From NCBI GenBank assembly GCA_020746875.1, contig JAGTJL010000004.1, forward strand, positions 2,108,001-2,172,000: a stretch of DNA of 64,000 nucleotides, written 5' to 3'. The notes beneath the pieces are model-generated. The model was not told the origin of the DNA. It made no database searches and saw only the letters and a list, made by a program, of their open reading frames with translations. Of this stretch, positions 25,255-37,137 are shown one piece after another. A program made the translations under genes and the position numbers. The first letter of the stretch is position 1. Each line of letters begins with the position of its first letter. Source of the stretch: Rhexocercosporidium sp. MPI-PUGE-AT-0058 (taxonomy: Eukaryota; Ascomycota; Leotiomycetes; Helotiales).

Positions 25255-26064
25255 AGCGGCGTCGTGCCAGCTTCAACAGATATGCCAAAGCTGGAGCAGA
25301 GTATCATCGAGGTTGTTGGTCCATCAGAACATGCGATCTTGTGCGACGTTGCGGTGGAGTGGTCGTGGGCGCATGTTGAGGTTGTTGTCTTGGCCATCAT
25401 CTTGAGCAGAGCTCCTCTCCGGTTTTGGTGTTCCGCGGCATGACGATTGGTGTCTTGGCGTGCCAAGGCAAGCACCAACCCCAACAGAAAACCAACCTCA
25501 CTCTCTCTCCTGAATTATTCGCTATTACACGCTCAAGTCTCTACTTCACTATTATATCATACTCATCATCTGAACTGATTTCTTTCTCGCTTATTATTTT
25601 GCCAATTATAGAGTCAAGTTCACCTGTTATGTAGATGTTTTCACACCGTTTCCTTCATTGTACATTTAAGCAATCGATGGCCTGTCCCAGGAGATCAATT
25701 GAAGTCTCATCCGTTTCGCAGGCCAACGGCGTCAATAGACCGCAGTTTCTTGTTCCTTGCCGCAGATGTGACAGCATCTATTTCAGCAATGAAGAAGCGA
25801 TCGGATAAGACGGTTACATAAGAATCTGATATGTTGTTTGTTTAGAAAAGACATATTGAACCTGCTAGTATGAAAATTCACATGAGGTGCAGAATTCCTC
25901 ACGAATTTAACAGTTAACTTTCTATTGCCACCTAATTCATAAGCGAACAGCCTGGAAGGCCAAAGGTGAATAAGGTGAGCGATGGGGTTGTCTTGACAGT
26001 TGTCAGAACACGGCAGGAGCACAGAGCAGTAGACCTCTTAGTGAAGTGGTAAAATATGTGTTTC
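25255..26064. other. Intergenic region upstream of VPS39
   Basis: No supported gene. It includes the VPS39 5' flank and the 3' flank of the decayed 2EXR gene. Confidence 0.4.
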
Positions 26065-27329
26065 TCAAAGCCCAGGAGTGCCTTCCACTGCCCAAGGTAT
26101 AACCTGACCTGGGCCCCTCTCCTTTAATATGCGTACCATCTGATTCGGGAACCATACCTTTCCAAACATCTCCGGCCGTCTCTCTTCCTTATAACACTGA
26201 TTTTCGCATAGTCGCAACATAACCTGTGGCACGACCTTCGGCGTACACCTCTCAGCATGTTCGTCCCACCACATATGCTCCTCGTTGGGCACAAACTGGT
26301 CCATCTGCATGTATTTCTGCCCCTTCGGCACAGGAGGCTTCCATACTGATCCTGGATCTGTACCTCCAAAAGTCTTGAGCTCATCTCCCATCTGAAGCCT
26401 TTTCCAAACGGCGACTTGCAGCAGCCATCTGACTTCTCCTGCCACGAGAGCACAGCTTGGTGAAAGGCCGGGCTGAGTATAACGTTGAACAACTTCTCCG
26501 CGTGAGGTTCAGCTTCCTTCAGGGGAGCATCTGACATGAATAGATTGCAGTATTGCCGTAGCTGCGCCACATCATTGTAGTCTACTGTTTGCACTAAAGC
26601 ATTGGCTTGGAGGCCGAAGAGGCCAGACTTCAGAGCGGTTGCCTTATTTACATGGAGCGAGATGGTCACTAGAGTGGCGTAGATAGTTTTATTACGGTCG
26701 TGGAGTATCATATCTATGAGATTTCTGAGATCCTGCGCTCATGTATCCTCAAAGTTGTCGCCCACTGGCATGCTTGGGATTGTAGATGTCGTAAAGTCGC
26801 TACCGAAGACATATGTACCAGAAGGTACTAGGTAGTGAGAGCTCATCAAACTTCTCAAGTCGAAGGGATGGAACAGCTCTCCAGCGAGGCATATCCGCGT
26901 TCCATAAACATCATTCGCTCTGCAGATGATCATGATCAGTACTTGATTGTCGAATTCAGATTCGTTGGAGTCATTTATCCCGTAATACTCTTCATCCATT
27001 CTGCGCGTCCAGTTTAGGTGAAATGCCTGCTCAATCTTAGGCTGAAGCCATATCGAATCTAAGCTGGTTGTGTCTTGCGAGACCTGGTGTCCGCCCTACT
27101 CGAAGACGACTGCGCGTGCTTCAGAGCAGACTAAAGCGAGCAGAGGGACTCGAGCGTTCTGTAGGAGAGTACGAACGGGCCAGCATGCCTGACGAGATTC
27201 TTTGCCGTCCAGAAGCGTGAAGGGGAAGTCTTCCTCTGCGATGCGGCGGGGAAGACAGCACTTCCAAATGAGACGACGGATCTCAAGAGGGAAGTCGTTG
27301 AATTGAGGGAATGAGTCATGAGCATCCAT
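26065..27329 (-). pseudogene. Decayed 2EXR-domain gene
   Basis: The ATG at 27329 opens MDAHDSFPQFNDFPLEIRRL, then IWKCCLPRR and LVCSEARAVVFE. This is the start of the 2EXR domain (fungal proteins with a FxxLPxEIRxxIW motif). The same frame continues past a TAG (27098-27096) into IEQAFHLNWT and PFDLRSLMSSHYLVP, then past a TGA (26741-26739) into a helical region with LHVNKATALKSGLFGL. A one-base shift near 26435 moves the reading frame into the last 120 codons (WKPPVPKG, KVWFPNQMVRILKERGPG), ending at 26065. No intron of normal size removes the stops in frame. Both stops fit C-to-T changes from sense codons. The protein may bind a partner, but its role is not known even in intact relatives. 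A multi-intron gene is the less likely alternative. Confidence 0.6.
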
Positions 27330-29593
27330 ACTATCTTGGACTGCGGCGGTATGGGGTGGAATCGAAATTTGTGTAAGGACGCGGCTGTTTCTGGGAGAGA
27401 AAAGCAAAGCAGAAAGTGGAGGTTGAACATGCGACGTTAATTCCTTGACTGGTAACAACACGTACGTGACTTACGCCATGTTTACATCCTTGATGTGATC
27501 TGCATCAAATAGTGATTAGCTAATGAGCTTATAAATTCGATGGAATTCTTACCTTAGAAATAATTGAGATCATGTGTCACAGTTTCGTCTTCCGAAAACC
27601 GCCTTCAACAGTCTATCATGAAGCGAAGCCACCGCCGGTTGGTGACTGAACCCCTGCATTGTTCCAGAGTTGCTACCAGAATCAGCAAGATAGATTTGCT
27701 TGTGGGTTTGGGAGAACTATCTTTGCTTCGTGCTTAGTTGGACAATACGTTGGACATGATCTTGAATTTCCGTGGTTAAAATTGCTGTTGGTCAGGGCGC
27801 TGGCAACACTGTAATTCAGCGTACATTTTCAGCAACGCCCTTGAGCGGGTCATTCGTAAGCGAGCTCTGGCGTTTGTTATCAACACTTTACAACTACTTA
27901 CGACTGCTGATAGAGTTGAAATGCTTTCTTCTTGCCAATAAAACTTTGCCCTTCCCTCGAATGTATCGATAAAATGGCAAGTCACTAGACCTGTACGATT
28001 TATCAACTGCATACCTGCCCGTCTGGATATCGCCCTTGTCCCTCAGCCGCAACCGCCCCCTGGCCCACCACAAACCCCACTTTCACCTCATTCAAGACCT
28101 ATTCCACAGCCTCGGGGATACATTGAACAGAAAGCCATGCAATGTAGACTGCAAACCACGAAGACCCAGCAAAACCCTCATTTGTGCTGGGTTGAGTATT
28201 GAGATGTACTATACCTAGGTACCCACTGCTCTGTTACCAAGCTGATTATGGGCAACTATAGTACTATTATAGCGCTTTTTTCATCCAATCTTAGGTTTGC
28301 TGCCGATCTTGCGTCCAGCGATGAACTTGAGCGTAGTAGAGTGTACAGCAGATCAAGATTCACAGTCACAAACAAGCCTCATCTTCCGATACTCAAGATC
28401 TGCAGCTCAAGAAACTACACAAATCCCCGAAAGAATGCTTTAGTTCCCTCCTGCCTATACTCAACCATAGACAAAATTCGGAATACTTACCTACCACACG
28501 CGCTTCAAGATGTCTTTAATCAAACCCAGTGCACCTCCCAGACCAGGAAAATAATCATCGCCATGCCAATCCATCCCATCCATCCCTCCCTTCCATCCAT
28601 CAAACTAAATCTCAACCCTCCAGATCCCACCTGTTAACACATCAGAGCAAACCACATCAGCCTTAGCTATGATCAGTATCCCCCACAAACCGACTTCGTC
28701 ATTTCTCATATCTCCCCTCCCACCACGTCTAATAAAGTGGACGTTTTCTTTCGTTCAAACGCAAGAAGAACTTGCTCCTGTGGAAAATGCGCTATTATTG
28801 CGGGCCGCCTTGTCTTATTCTGGTACGGGAGTGGAGTGGGTAGGTATGGATCCTAGGACTAACTTGGTATTAGAAGGACTTTCTGATTTATGAAAACACC
28901 ATAGTCACTGCTGAAGGGTAGAATCCAACCGCTGTGAATAAGTCTTGTCGTTTTTAGCTATGAATTTGGAAGTTCTCTTGGTGGCGGTTTTTCGTTTGTT
29001 TTCCGCTGTTTGTTAAATCCATGGCCACAAAATGGATGTTAGTATTGTCAAGGAAGCCAGACTTGGTGAGTTAATTTTAAGTCGAGAATAGAAATCAGTG
29101 GTCTGGGATGAGCTGTGTGTGCCCCTGCAGTCATCCATGCAGGTATTGTTGAACAGTAAGCATACGCGAGGTTACTGTGCATGATTACATGTTCCTGGGT
29201 ACTAGTCCCCCAGCGAAGTCGATAAAGAAGCACCTGCACTGATGTATCTTTCAAGAGATGCAAAAATGGCTTGAAAAGTGCAATCATTTTCAAGATTCTC
29301 CTTAACAATAGGTTTGTTTACTCTGACACAAGACCTCCCCCTGTCCCTTCCCCACAGTTGACAGCAAGCGAACCTCGCCAAGATGCTGGGGGGATGTCGA
29401 TCCGAGGTCGTGCTGTGAAATCCCCTCAAATCAAATCCAGAAGCCGCCCGACGCCTCGAGCCCCCCACAACACACACCGCACGCAGCCTTGTCCTCCTCC
29501 GGTGCATCACCATCACCACCACCACCACCCCCCAGACTACTCCACGTTCTGTGCCCACCGCTACCTGACTGGTTCCACCCCGACCATGCGAAA
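27330..29593. other. Long gene-poor stretch
   Basis: Short frames only. A CATCC-rich simple stretch lies at about 28570-28605. The minus frames at 29048-29714 lie antisense to the leader of the next gene. Nothing else is supported. Confidence 0.4.
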
Positions 29594-29899
29594 ATGTCTC
29601 ACGACACTGCTGCCGTCCTCGTGGGCGAAGCAGAATCACAATCGCAACCACAATCACCATCTCCCGCAAAAGTCGTAGCATCGGGCAGCTCCGCGGAGGT
29701 ACAGGCACAAGCACACGACCAGGTCCATATTCTGCTGCATCGAGAAGCGGCTGCAGATGAAGCTGGGCAGTGGGAAGCTATGCCAGCTACGACTAGCATG
29801 ACTATGCATCTGGACTCAGATCCAACACAAGTGCAACCCTCATGCCCAACCCCCTCCTCTTCTTCTGCTGTTCCCGGAATCTCGTCTTCTATCCAACAA

Positions 29900-29930
<31 letters not shown>

Positions 29931-31442
29931 CTCATGCTGGTGTTGCTGGTGCTGGGAGCTCTGGGAATGCTGGTCAGACCAGTGTAACCACATCTCCACC
30001 CGACCCCCCCTCCTCCTTTTTCAGCGCCGTTTCCTCCCTCACCGCAGATGCAATAAACCCAAACAGTCACAGCATAGGTAGGATTATCCAATTGTGCATT
30101 TTGGCAGAAAAGGTGGTGCTGCTTCATTATTGGAATTGTGACTGACCAGACCATAGTTACGCCACCAACAGAGATCACCCCACAAAGTCCTCGTGACGTT
30201 ATTGACTCGCCAGCTTCCCCCTCAAATACCACGACTGCGAATCCCGCACTAGTCTCGCAGACTACTATCGAAAATCCAAACTCGACCAATCCAACATCCG
30301 TAGAGTCTTCCCAACCTGTACATACTACGACCGTCGGGGCTGCAGATGCAGAGGGCGAGCCAAAGAGGAATAAGATGATATTCGCACATACCTCCTCGAA
30401 CAGCATACAGCGTCGGCGGAATTACGCTACTACAAATTCCCTCACAGACTACGAAGCAGACCTCACAAGCAAGGATCGCGCGAAGCAGAAAGAGGCTGTG
30501 AAGAAGTACCTGGCGGAGAAAGTCAAGGATGATTGGAAATGGGAATGGCCGCAATCCGAAGGTCTGGCAAACCTTGAGCCTGTGAAGACGACTGAGGAGG
30601 ATCCAGAGGGACTTGATATTGAGTGGAAGGAGCGAGATGAATGGTTGAGCAACGCTAGCGAGGACGAAGATGACATGAAGGTCCCAGGACTTACGTCAAG
30701 TCACGATACCCCTACACCAACAAGCAGGAAGGACTCAGGCCCATTGCGTTTCGATAACGCAGATGGCGTAGCAGACGCCATCAAAAAGACTTTATTGGAT
30801 CGCAAGCGGAGAAGGAAAAGGCGTCTTGCGGACGAAATGACTTGGAATGAAGGACTGAGGTGTTTCGTTGCGCGACGAGATGCCTGGACTTGCGCACGAA
30901 AAACCCAAAGACCTGGAACAGCGATTGTCAAGAGACCAACTCGAGCTTCCATTTCAAGTGGAGATGGTGGCAGCTCTACAGCAATCGAGCAAGAAGATGA
31001 GGACCAATGGGAGGATGACACAGAGATTCCCATGGCTCCTCCGATCTTACCACCCGAAAACGCCATGCGAGCTTCAATCTTACCAGGCGCATATAACACC
31101 ATCTATGACAAAGTGGTGGTCCAATCCCTAACCCCCAGCTGTCCCATGAACCTCAAAGACGTAACGCGCAGCTGTGTCCAAGGTTGGAAACGAGACGGAG
31201 AATGGCCTCCGAAACCATCTTCACCCGAAACCCTCAAGAAGAAAGGTCGCAAAATGTCCGTAGCCAGCCTTCTCGGTTTCAAAGAACAAGACAAAGACAA
31301 AGCTGGTCCAGACGAGAATGGCAATGGGAATGGGAATGTGGTGTCGAGAGAAGCGGCCAAGGATGAGAAGGATAAGAAGGCTGGTAGTAGTATACGGAGG
31401 AGTATTCAGAAGATGTTGAAGTTGGGTCATGGTGGTGATTGA
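29594..31442 (+). CDS. DUF4050 / Gag1-clamp-like protein
   Basis: Exons 29594-30077 and 30157-31442, joined over a 79-bp intron (GTAGGA ... CCATAG), give 589 residues. The N-terminal half is low-complexity, with a Gln run coded by CAA repeats. A charged region has RRRNYATTNSLTDYEADL and a Lys/Arg cluster (DRKRRRKRRL). The conserved core is EMTWNEGLRCFVARRDAW followed by the C-terminal block YDKVVVQSLTPSCPMNL, TRSCVQGWKRDGEWPP. I recognise this as the fungal DUF4050 family, renamed after a clamp domain of fission-yeast Gag1-type proteins. Relatives seem to act in nutrient or cell-growth signalling, but no reaction is visible here. It ends in a basic tail (RRSIQKMLKLG). The family name is from memory of motifs, with moderate certainty. 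Confidence 0.6.
29895..29925 (+). repeat. CAA microsatellite (poly-Gln)
   Basis: About ten CAA/CAG-type triplets in exon 1 of the DUF4050-like gene, coding for a Gln run and then a Gln/His stretch. Length is likely to vary between strains. Confidence 0.85.
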
Positions 31443-32972
31443 TTTGGTGCCTTCCTACTAATGTGTTTGGTGGTTGGGAGAAGCCAGCCCTTACATTTGA
31501 GAACGAACCATCTGCGAAAGATCCGAACGATGGCAAGTAGATGACTGAAGTATCGAATGCGAATGGTGGGCTGCATCATTGGTTAAGGAATGTGCATATA
31601 AGAGCAGTAACATGGGGTATGGGGGGAACGGGTTTGGATATGACATGATACCTTTATGTGGGCGATTCCGCTGGTTGACAGGAGTTGAGATTGGAATTTC
31701 GATACGATGCATGCATGAGTAGCGAGCAGGGCGTTTTCTTTTAGCATTCATGAACCAAGGATTCCGTCTCAATGGTGTTATGAATCGATTGGGTCACTGA
31801 ACCGGTTCAGCTGGTTGGGGTCAGGTTGGACTTGGGATTCTGGTACCAGTGGTAGGGAGTAGGCATTGTTACTAGCAATGTACATTCTAATCCATTGCTC
31901 TTCCCACTCCTCTATCTTGTGAGGCCGTATTCATTTACAATACACCAGTGACCGACCCACCTTACATCTGCTCTATACGTCCAGGGTCGAATATCTCACG
32001 TGCCAACCTTGAATGAAAATTGTAATCACATGATCTATCAGGAGGTGCTTTCTTACCCTATTGGCTCATGTTCCTTTATGGAATCCTCGGTAAAGAAGTT
32101 TTGTTGCATGTAGCATGTATAACTAGTTGTGGGCATCGAGTGGAGATCGATTTGGAAACGATTAAGATCCTGACTAAACTTTTCGCGAGGTGAATCCCTG
32201 GGATTTTCTTTTCCAGAACAAGGTCACATTTGGCTAGAGATCTATCATTGCGATTCTGGGATATAAATTTGAATTGGTTTCTTGATATAATTTAAAACCA
32301 AATCTATAGGATTGTAAGAATGGGCATGGTTGTATTTTGTTGAACCGCTTGCGAAGTGCTTTTTTATCGGGATTTAGACCACTTCCGAATCTAGTTGCCG
32401 CCTCCGTTGTCATTAATCTCCTCTACTCCAACTTGCCTAATCCTATAATACCATTTATTGGGTTAGAGAAATATTATGATGGGTGTGCGAGGAGCTTGTT
32501 TTCCTCGCTTAGGTTGATGTGGAGAAAAACATCACGAGGTCTGAAAAAGGATGTACGAAAGAGCCACGTTGAAATGCTAGGATACGGCTTGAATAACTAT
32601 AGAACACCATAAATTATCTCGTTTGTTTCAATAGCAGAGTCTCGGTGAGGAGAGGAAAACGTGATGGTGTCTCAGGGCTTCAGTCTCTCCTCGTGGATAT
32701 AATACGCGATTTCTGGGTTACTCGAGACATAGACATCTGTGCTACATGGAGTTGTGATATTTTCTCTCTCGAGGATGACGGCCATCTCGACGAATGCGAA
32801 ATGTTGCTCTTTCGAGGGTTGGTTCTCTGAAGGAGTGGGATACGAGGGAGTAGGTAACCGAGAGGCGGGGGTCGTCTGAGTTTCTGCCTTCATGTCCGAC
32901 TTCAACTCGCCAAGGCGGCGTTTCCAGTTGTATTACAGGCTAGGATCCCCTTTTACAGTCTACGCGATTCGA
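31443..32972. other. Intergenic region, with possible C-terminal exon of the next gene
   Basis: 31443-32600 has no supported gene. 32905-32672 (minus) is open for 77 codons with a Pro/Ser/Thr-rich start. A second frame over the same bases (about 32908-32745) also reads well if spliced by a GTATCA donor near 32984. One of these may be the last exon of the YRMIG-family gene at 33-34 kb; I cannot choose between them. Confidence 0.3.
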
Positions 32973-34155
32973 TTAAGGTCTCGTGATACTCGTTGCAAAA
33001 GATGCGTCGAGATACTGCTCACCTGGAGCTCTGGTCTCGAGGTGCAAGGAAATTGTGCTTTTTGCTGCGTCTGTAGATCCTCCTTCGTCGCTGAGGCCAG
33101 AAATCCTACTTGCTGATCGGAAGGGTGATTTGGACGTTGCAAGGGGGCGGGGGCGAACGCAATTCTTGGAGAAGTTGTCCTCGATATCATTTGGCACTAT
33201 CTTTGCAGAATCTGTATGTAGAGTTATCGTCGTCACCCAGGAGATCGATAATACCGAATTTCTTTCTTTCAGAGGCTGGCTGACCTGGCAGTGATCATTA
33301 CCGAATATTTTAAGACAGAGTAAGAGTAAGTGCTCCTTTACTTACCTTGGGGTGATACCACTCTATCTTCCAGGGCGTTGAATTTCTTGGATGTTGAATT
33401 TCTTTCCGATAACCTGTTAGCAACATGACCGAGACACTCGAGCCATGTTGGTACTGATCTAAAGGGAAGATCTCAAGCCGCCCGTCAACTTGTGTTCCAG
33501 CGTACTGTGTATAAATTTCAATAGGAAGAAAGAAAATATCAGTGAACATACCCGGCCGCAGTCTCTCCCTTTTGGTCCCGCGGATATCTTGGTCCACCTC
33601 GAATACTTTGAGATGGAAGGCATTTGTCCAAGTCTCATCCCCCATCTTGAAGTTTGCTTCTAACTAGAAAGCTTAAATATGCTCCTGAAACACTCCTGCA
33701 GGTAATCCTCCTCATAGCTTGATCATAGTGATATTCGGGTACTGTGGGAGAACCATTTCGAGACCACCCACAACCACTGTATGGCTCCATATCTGTAACT
33801 TTCCTTGAAACTCGTAGAGTGTTGGAATATGAACATTGAAGCCGTCGAGAAAGAACTTAGACGTCTCATTCATCATTCTGTAGGTATCAGTTTCTCGATA
33901 GAGACCTCTAGAGTCTGGTTTCTTCCTGAGGAAGGATCTTATGGCATCACTTTGAATGCAGTCCTCGGTGGAAACGCTGAGACTTGACAAATGTCGGTAT
34001 ATCTCAGCGACATCTGAGTGATACGATATTGATCTGAATTGAGCCTGGAGTTTTGAGGTTTCCTCTTTAATCTCTCTCTCACAGAGTGTAGACGGTGTCA
34101 TTGTTGCCAGTCGAACTTCGTGGTACGACCGGGGTGGATATAGAGGAGGCAACAT
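32973..34155 (-). pseudogene. YRMIG-family member P1 with apparent frameshift
   Basis: Exon 1 34155-33743, intron 33742-33696 (47 bp), exon 2 33695-33346, intron 33345-33285 (GTAAGT), exon 3 from 33284 to a stop at 32973. Exon 1 has the family motif TYRMMNETSKFFLDG and YEFQGKLQIWS. In exon 2 the frame LSFLVRSKLQDG breaks at a run of five G (33643-33639). One base less would continue into DETWTNAFHLKVFEVDQDIRGTK-type sequence, which aligns with its neighbour P2 (RMYIFGFTEDFRRVKRE and SPG versus RPG). So the gene is one base out of frame in this assembly. A homopolymer sequencing error is possible, in which case the gene would be intact. The C-terminus beyond 32973 is unresolved. Function unknown. 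Confidence 0.5.
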
Positions 34156-34645
34156 TGCGTTCCTTTGAGATCTTTGATCTATGATACATATCGCTTGATG
34201 CTGGTGAGTATCGTGGATGCAGTCTTCGGAGCTTTATATTGACAATTGAGCACGTTGTCATGATGAATGAACGATGTTTGTAATCTTACATGATAAAGTA
34301 CGCGAACAGAAAAGCATGGTGGATCTCGCTATCCTTCTTGAATTAAACTAACATTACCCTACCTTCTACTGAGCCTAAATTGGGAGTTGCTTACGCCAGA
34401 AAATAGTGAAGCAAGGAACAGAAAATGCCATAGTATCCAACAATTTGGTTTAATACCCCACTTCCAAATAAAAAGACCAGTGAAGGTCGCGAATTCAAGT
34501 TGTAAGTGTGCCAATCTAGACTTCTTGAGATCAGACATTCCAACTAAACCACGGCATCTTCAGGAACTGACTCCTAACACCCCTAGCCAGCTGCCAGATT
34601 TTGCTATACATTCGTTCGAAGCTCAGCCATCCAAATTTGTGTCCC
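34156..34645. other. Spacer between family members P1 and P2
   Basis: About 490 bp, probably the 5' flank of P1 and the 3' flank of P2. No other feature seen. Confidence 0.4.
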
Positions 34646-36199
34646 TCAATCCTCATCAAATATTTCGGAGAGACGATTGAGTTTATTCTCCAACTTGTCG
34701 AGCTTTGAAGCCACCTCGTTATAATTCTCCTGTGCTTCTTCTTCAATAAGTACGGGTTCCAACAGAGTCAGCAGCGAGTCCTCTTCAGCAAGACCAAAAA
34801 CTCTGCACGCTTTTGCTGCCGCTCGAATTGAAGTAGAAGTCTTGTTAGAACTCAAGTTCAAGCACAAAGTTTTGACTTCTTGAATTCGAACCTCGATGCT
34901 AGAGACAGTGAGGTCGTAATTTTCTCCTGCCAGTTGTGCTTTCTTCTTTGTGACATCCAACTTCTGGCTCAAAATGTCAATTTCGTTTCGTGCAGACTTT
35001 ATATCATCTGTGACCTTGCTGACTTTGGCCATGAAGAAATCTTCGGGTCGCTCACTACCGTTGTGGCTTGTACGAGAGGGATTCTGGTAGTTTCCATTGG
35101 CTTGTGTTTGAAGTGCAGGAACTTCTCGCGCTGGTTCGGTAAGTAAGGTACCTTCAGTAGCGACCGAGGCAATAGACGCAATTCGTGGGCTTGGACTCGA
35201 TCTCCTCATTGATGAACTAGTTGCGGGCGGAGGCGATGCATTATATATGTCTTCGTCCGTGAACATAGGCGGCTCATCTGCTACATCATCCTCGGCAGCG
35301 ATCGAAGATACTGGCGTTTGCTTCTCAACATTGGATACCCTAGGTCGTTTTGATGCTCTGGTCTCTGTGGGGGTTATTAGTAACAAGTCCGCAAATCGAG
35401 GTGGCACCTTAACGTACCCGGTACTGTATGACCATGCTTCTTCAACGAAGAAGTGGCAATTCCTTGGCTTCCACAAGATGATGACAGTTGTCGAGCAGCA
35501 GTAGAAGCATCGAGCACTACGACTGAGCCGGATCGTCTTGTCGCATCAGGATCTAGCGGTAGGGATTAGCCGAAAGGTAGACATTAAAATATCACTTTTA
35601 AGAGTGAACTGACCCGGAGATGCTTGCTCTCTCTTAACACGGCGAAAATCTTCAGTGAATCCGAAGATATACATCCGTACATCGTACAAACATTGCTCGT
35701 CCCAGACTTCAACCTCGTGAGCACGGAGAAAAGCGCGAAAAAGTTCTGCAGCGGAACCTCCCCGCTCCTTCACTTCATGGACATCCTCATGCATCAACAG
35801 ATGCCCAAGAGCACCCTCCAAGGCCAAGTAAGACCACGCCTGTACAGCTGATTCCAATTCTCGAAGAGCTCGAATCTTGGGGTCGTTCTCGGTTTCGCTC
35901 TTTCCGGGATCTATATCTAGCTCGGGTCCATCCAGCAAGAACGACGATGTTTGCCCAATCATGCGATACAGCTCAATCTCGGTCCATATCCAGTCGCGAT
36001 TTACCTTGGACTCTATGTAATCTCTAACCTTTTGCCACTTGTGGCATCCTGCTCCTGGTACTCGTAGTGTGGCAAGCAGGTGGCTTGCTTCGGCTATCTC
36101 TTCATATGTTGAAAGTGAGCCTAATTTGTGGACTAGAAGCTTCATTTCGGCATCATTAGCTCGCTTAGCCGCCGCCTTTTTACCTTTGGAAGACGGCAT
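34646..36199 (-). CDS. YRMIG-family member P2, apparently intact
   Basis: Exons 36199-35614, 35552-35418 and 35364-34646, with introns of 61 and 53 bp (the second with a TTACTAAT branch site), give 479 residues. Residues 1-12 are basic (SSKGKKAAAKR). The N-terminal domain contains LGSLSTYEEIAEASHLL, then ELYRMIGQTSSFLLDG near residue 85, then LRELESAVQAWSYLALEG. A linker rich in Ser/Pro follows (residues about 215-350). The C-terminal 130 residues are helical with heptad-like spacing (VTDDIKSARNEIDILSQKL, LVPVLIEEE-type segments) and likely form a coiled coil. The N-terminal block is shared with P1, P3 and P4 in this window. I do not recognise the family. It has no signal peptide or transmembrane segment. 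Being the only member without a visible lesion, it is the best reference for the family. Confidence 0.65.
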
Positions 36200-37137
36200 G
36201 ATTGGGGTCGTGTGAGGTTTATCGCAACTGGTGCACCAGGCAGGTTGTGGAAGATGTTCTGTGGGAGTCGCTCAGTGATGCTGGACGCTGGACGCTGGGG
36301 TGCGCCCGGACCCCTCATAGTCACGTGTATCCGTAAACAATCGTCCTTGCGTATCATGAAGTTCTGTCTAATAGAGAATGAACACTGGGTTCTGAAATGT
36401 GCCTTACATATTAATGATAATTTCAATGATGAATAATGGTCTTGAAGATTCCTAAGTAAACGGATAATGAGTCATAAGGAAGTAATTGAATACGATCTGG
36501 GATGGTGGGAACTTTTGGAGGAAAGAATGTGCTTCTGCATCTGCGATTGTATTAATAAGATAATACGAATTCTATAATTCAAATAGTTCGCTATCTCTGA
36601 GAGGATTTGGTTGTTAAGAAACTGGTACTGTCTTGCAGTAACTTGGCTTGCAAATTGGTGATGTAAGAAATACTGTCAAATGCCTCAACCCTCAAACTCC
36701 TGTAAAAGGTTGCTGTCGACTAACTTATCCTACACATGGGGGTATCAGATTTAATGCAGAAGCAAGTCAAAGAGGGGTAATAAACCATTAAAGCCTCCAA
36801 TCCTCAAATATCAATATCTCCTACTCCCTCATATTGTCGTAATCCTTTCTCAACTTCTCGCACTCGACATTTGCGCCATGGACAAGTCCCAAAGCCTTCG
36901 CTCAGAGGCCTCCAAGATGGCATTCAGGTTCCCCTGAAGTTTTGGCACGCGGTTTCTGCAGCCTCAATCCATGAGATTGACCACTCGTCTTTGATCTGGC
37001 AGCAAAGGCTGTATATGTTTCCGCTCTGGGTACTGACACTCTGAAGTATCGTGTCGTGATATTTCTTTGCTCCTTCGATCTTGGCAATCGTTGCCAAGAC
37101 TTTTGCTCGTCGGCAGTGGTATCTCCTTCTCTGCTCT
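36200..37137. other. Region between P2 and P3, with possible P3 tail
   Basis: 36200-36900 holds the P2 5' flank and AT-rich spacer. On the minus strand, 37160-36930 has an open frame that reads as helical protein (RRAKVLATIAKIEG, QIKDEWSISWIEAAE). It lies in the frame of the P3 alternative C-terminus, separated from it by one TGA at about 37158. It may be the original P3 coiled-coil tail. Confidence 0.35.

Noticed and set aside
29202..29714. Minus-strand ORF of 170 codons
   Set aside because: Low-complexity antisense to the leader and first exon of the DUF4050-like gene.
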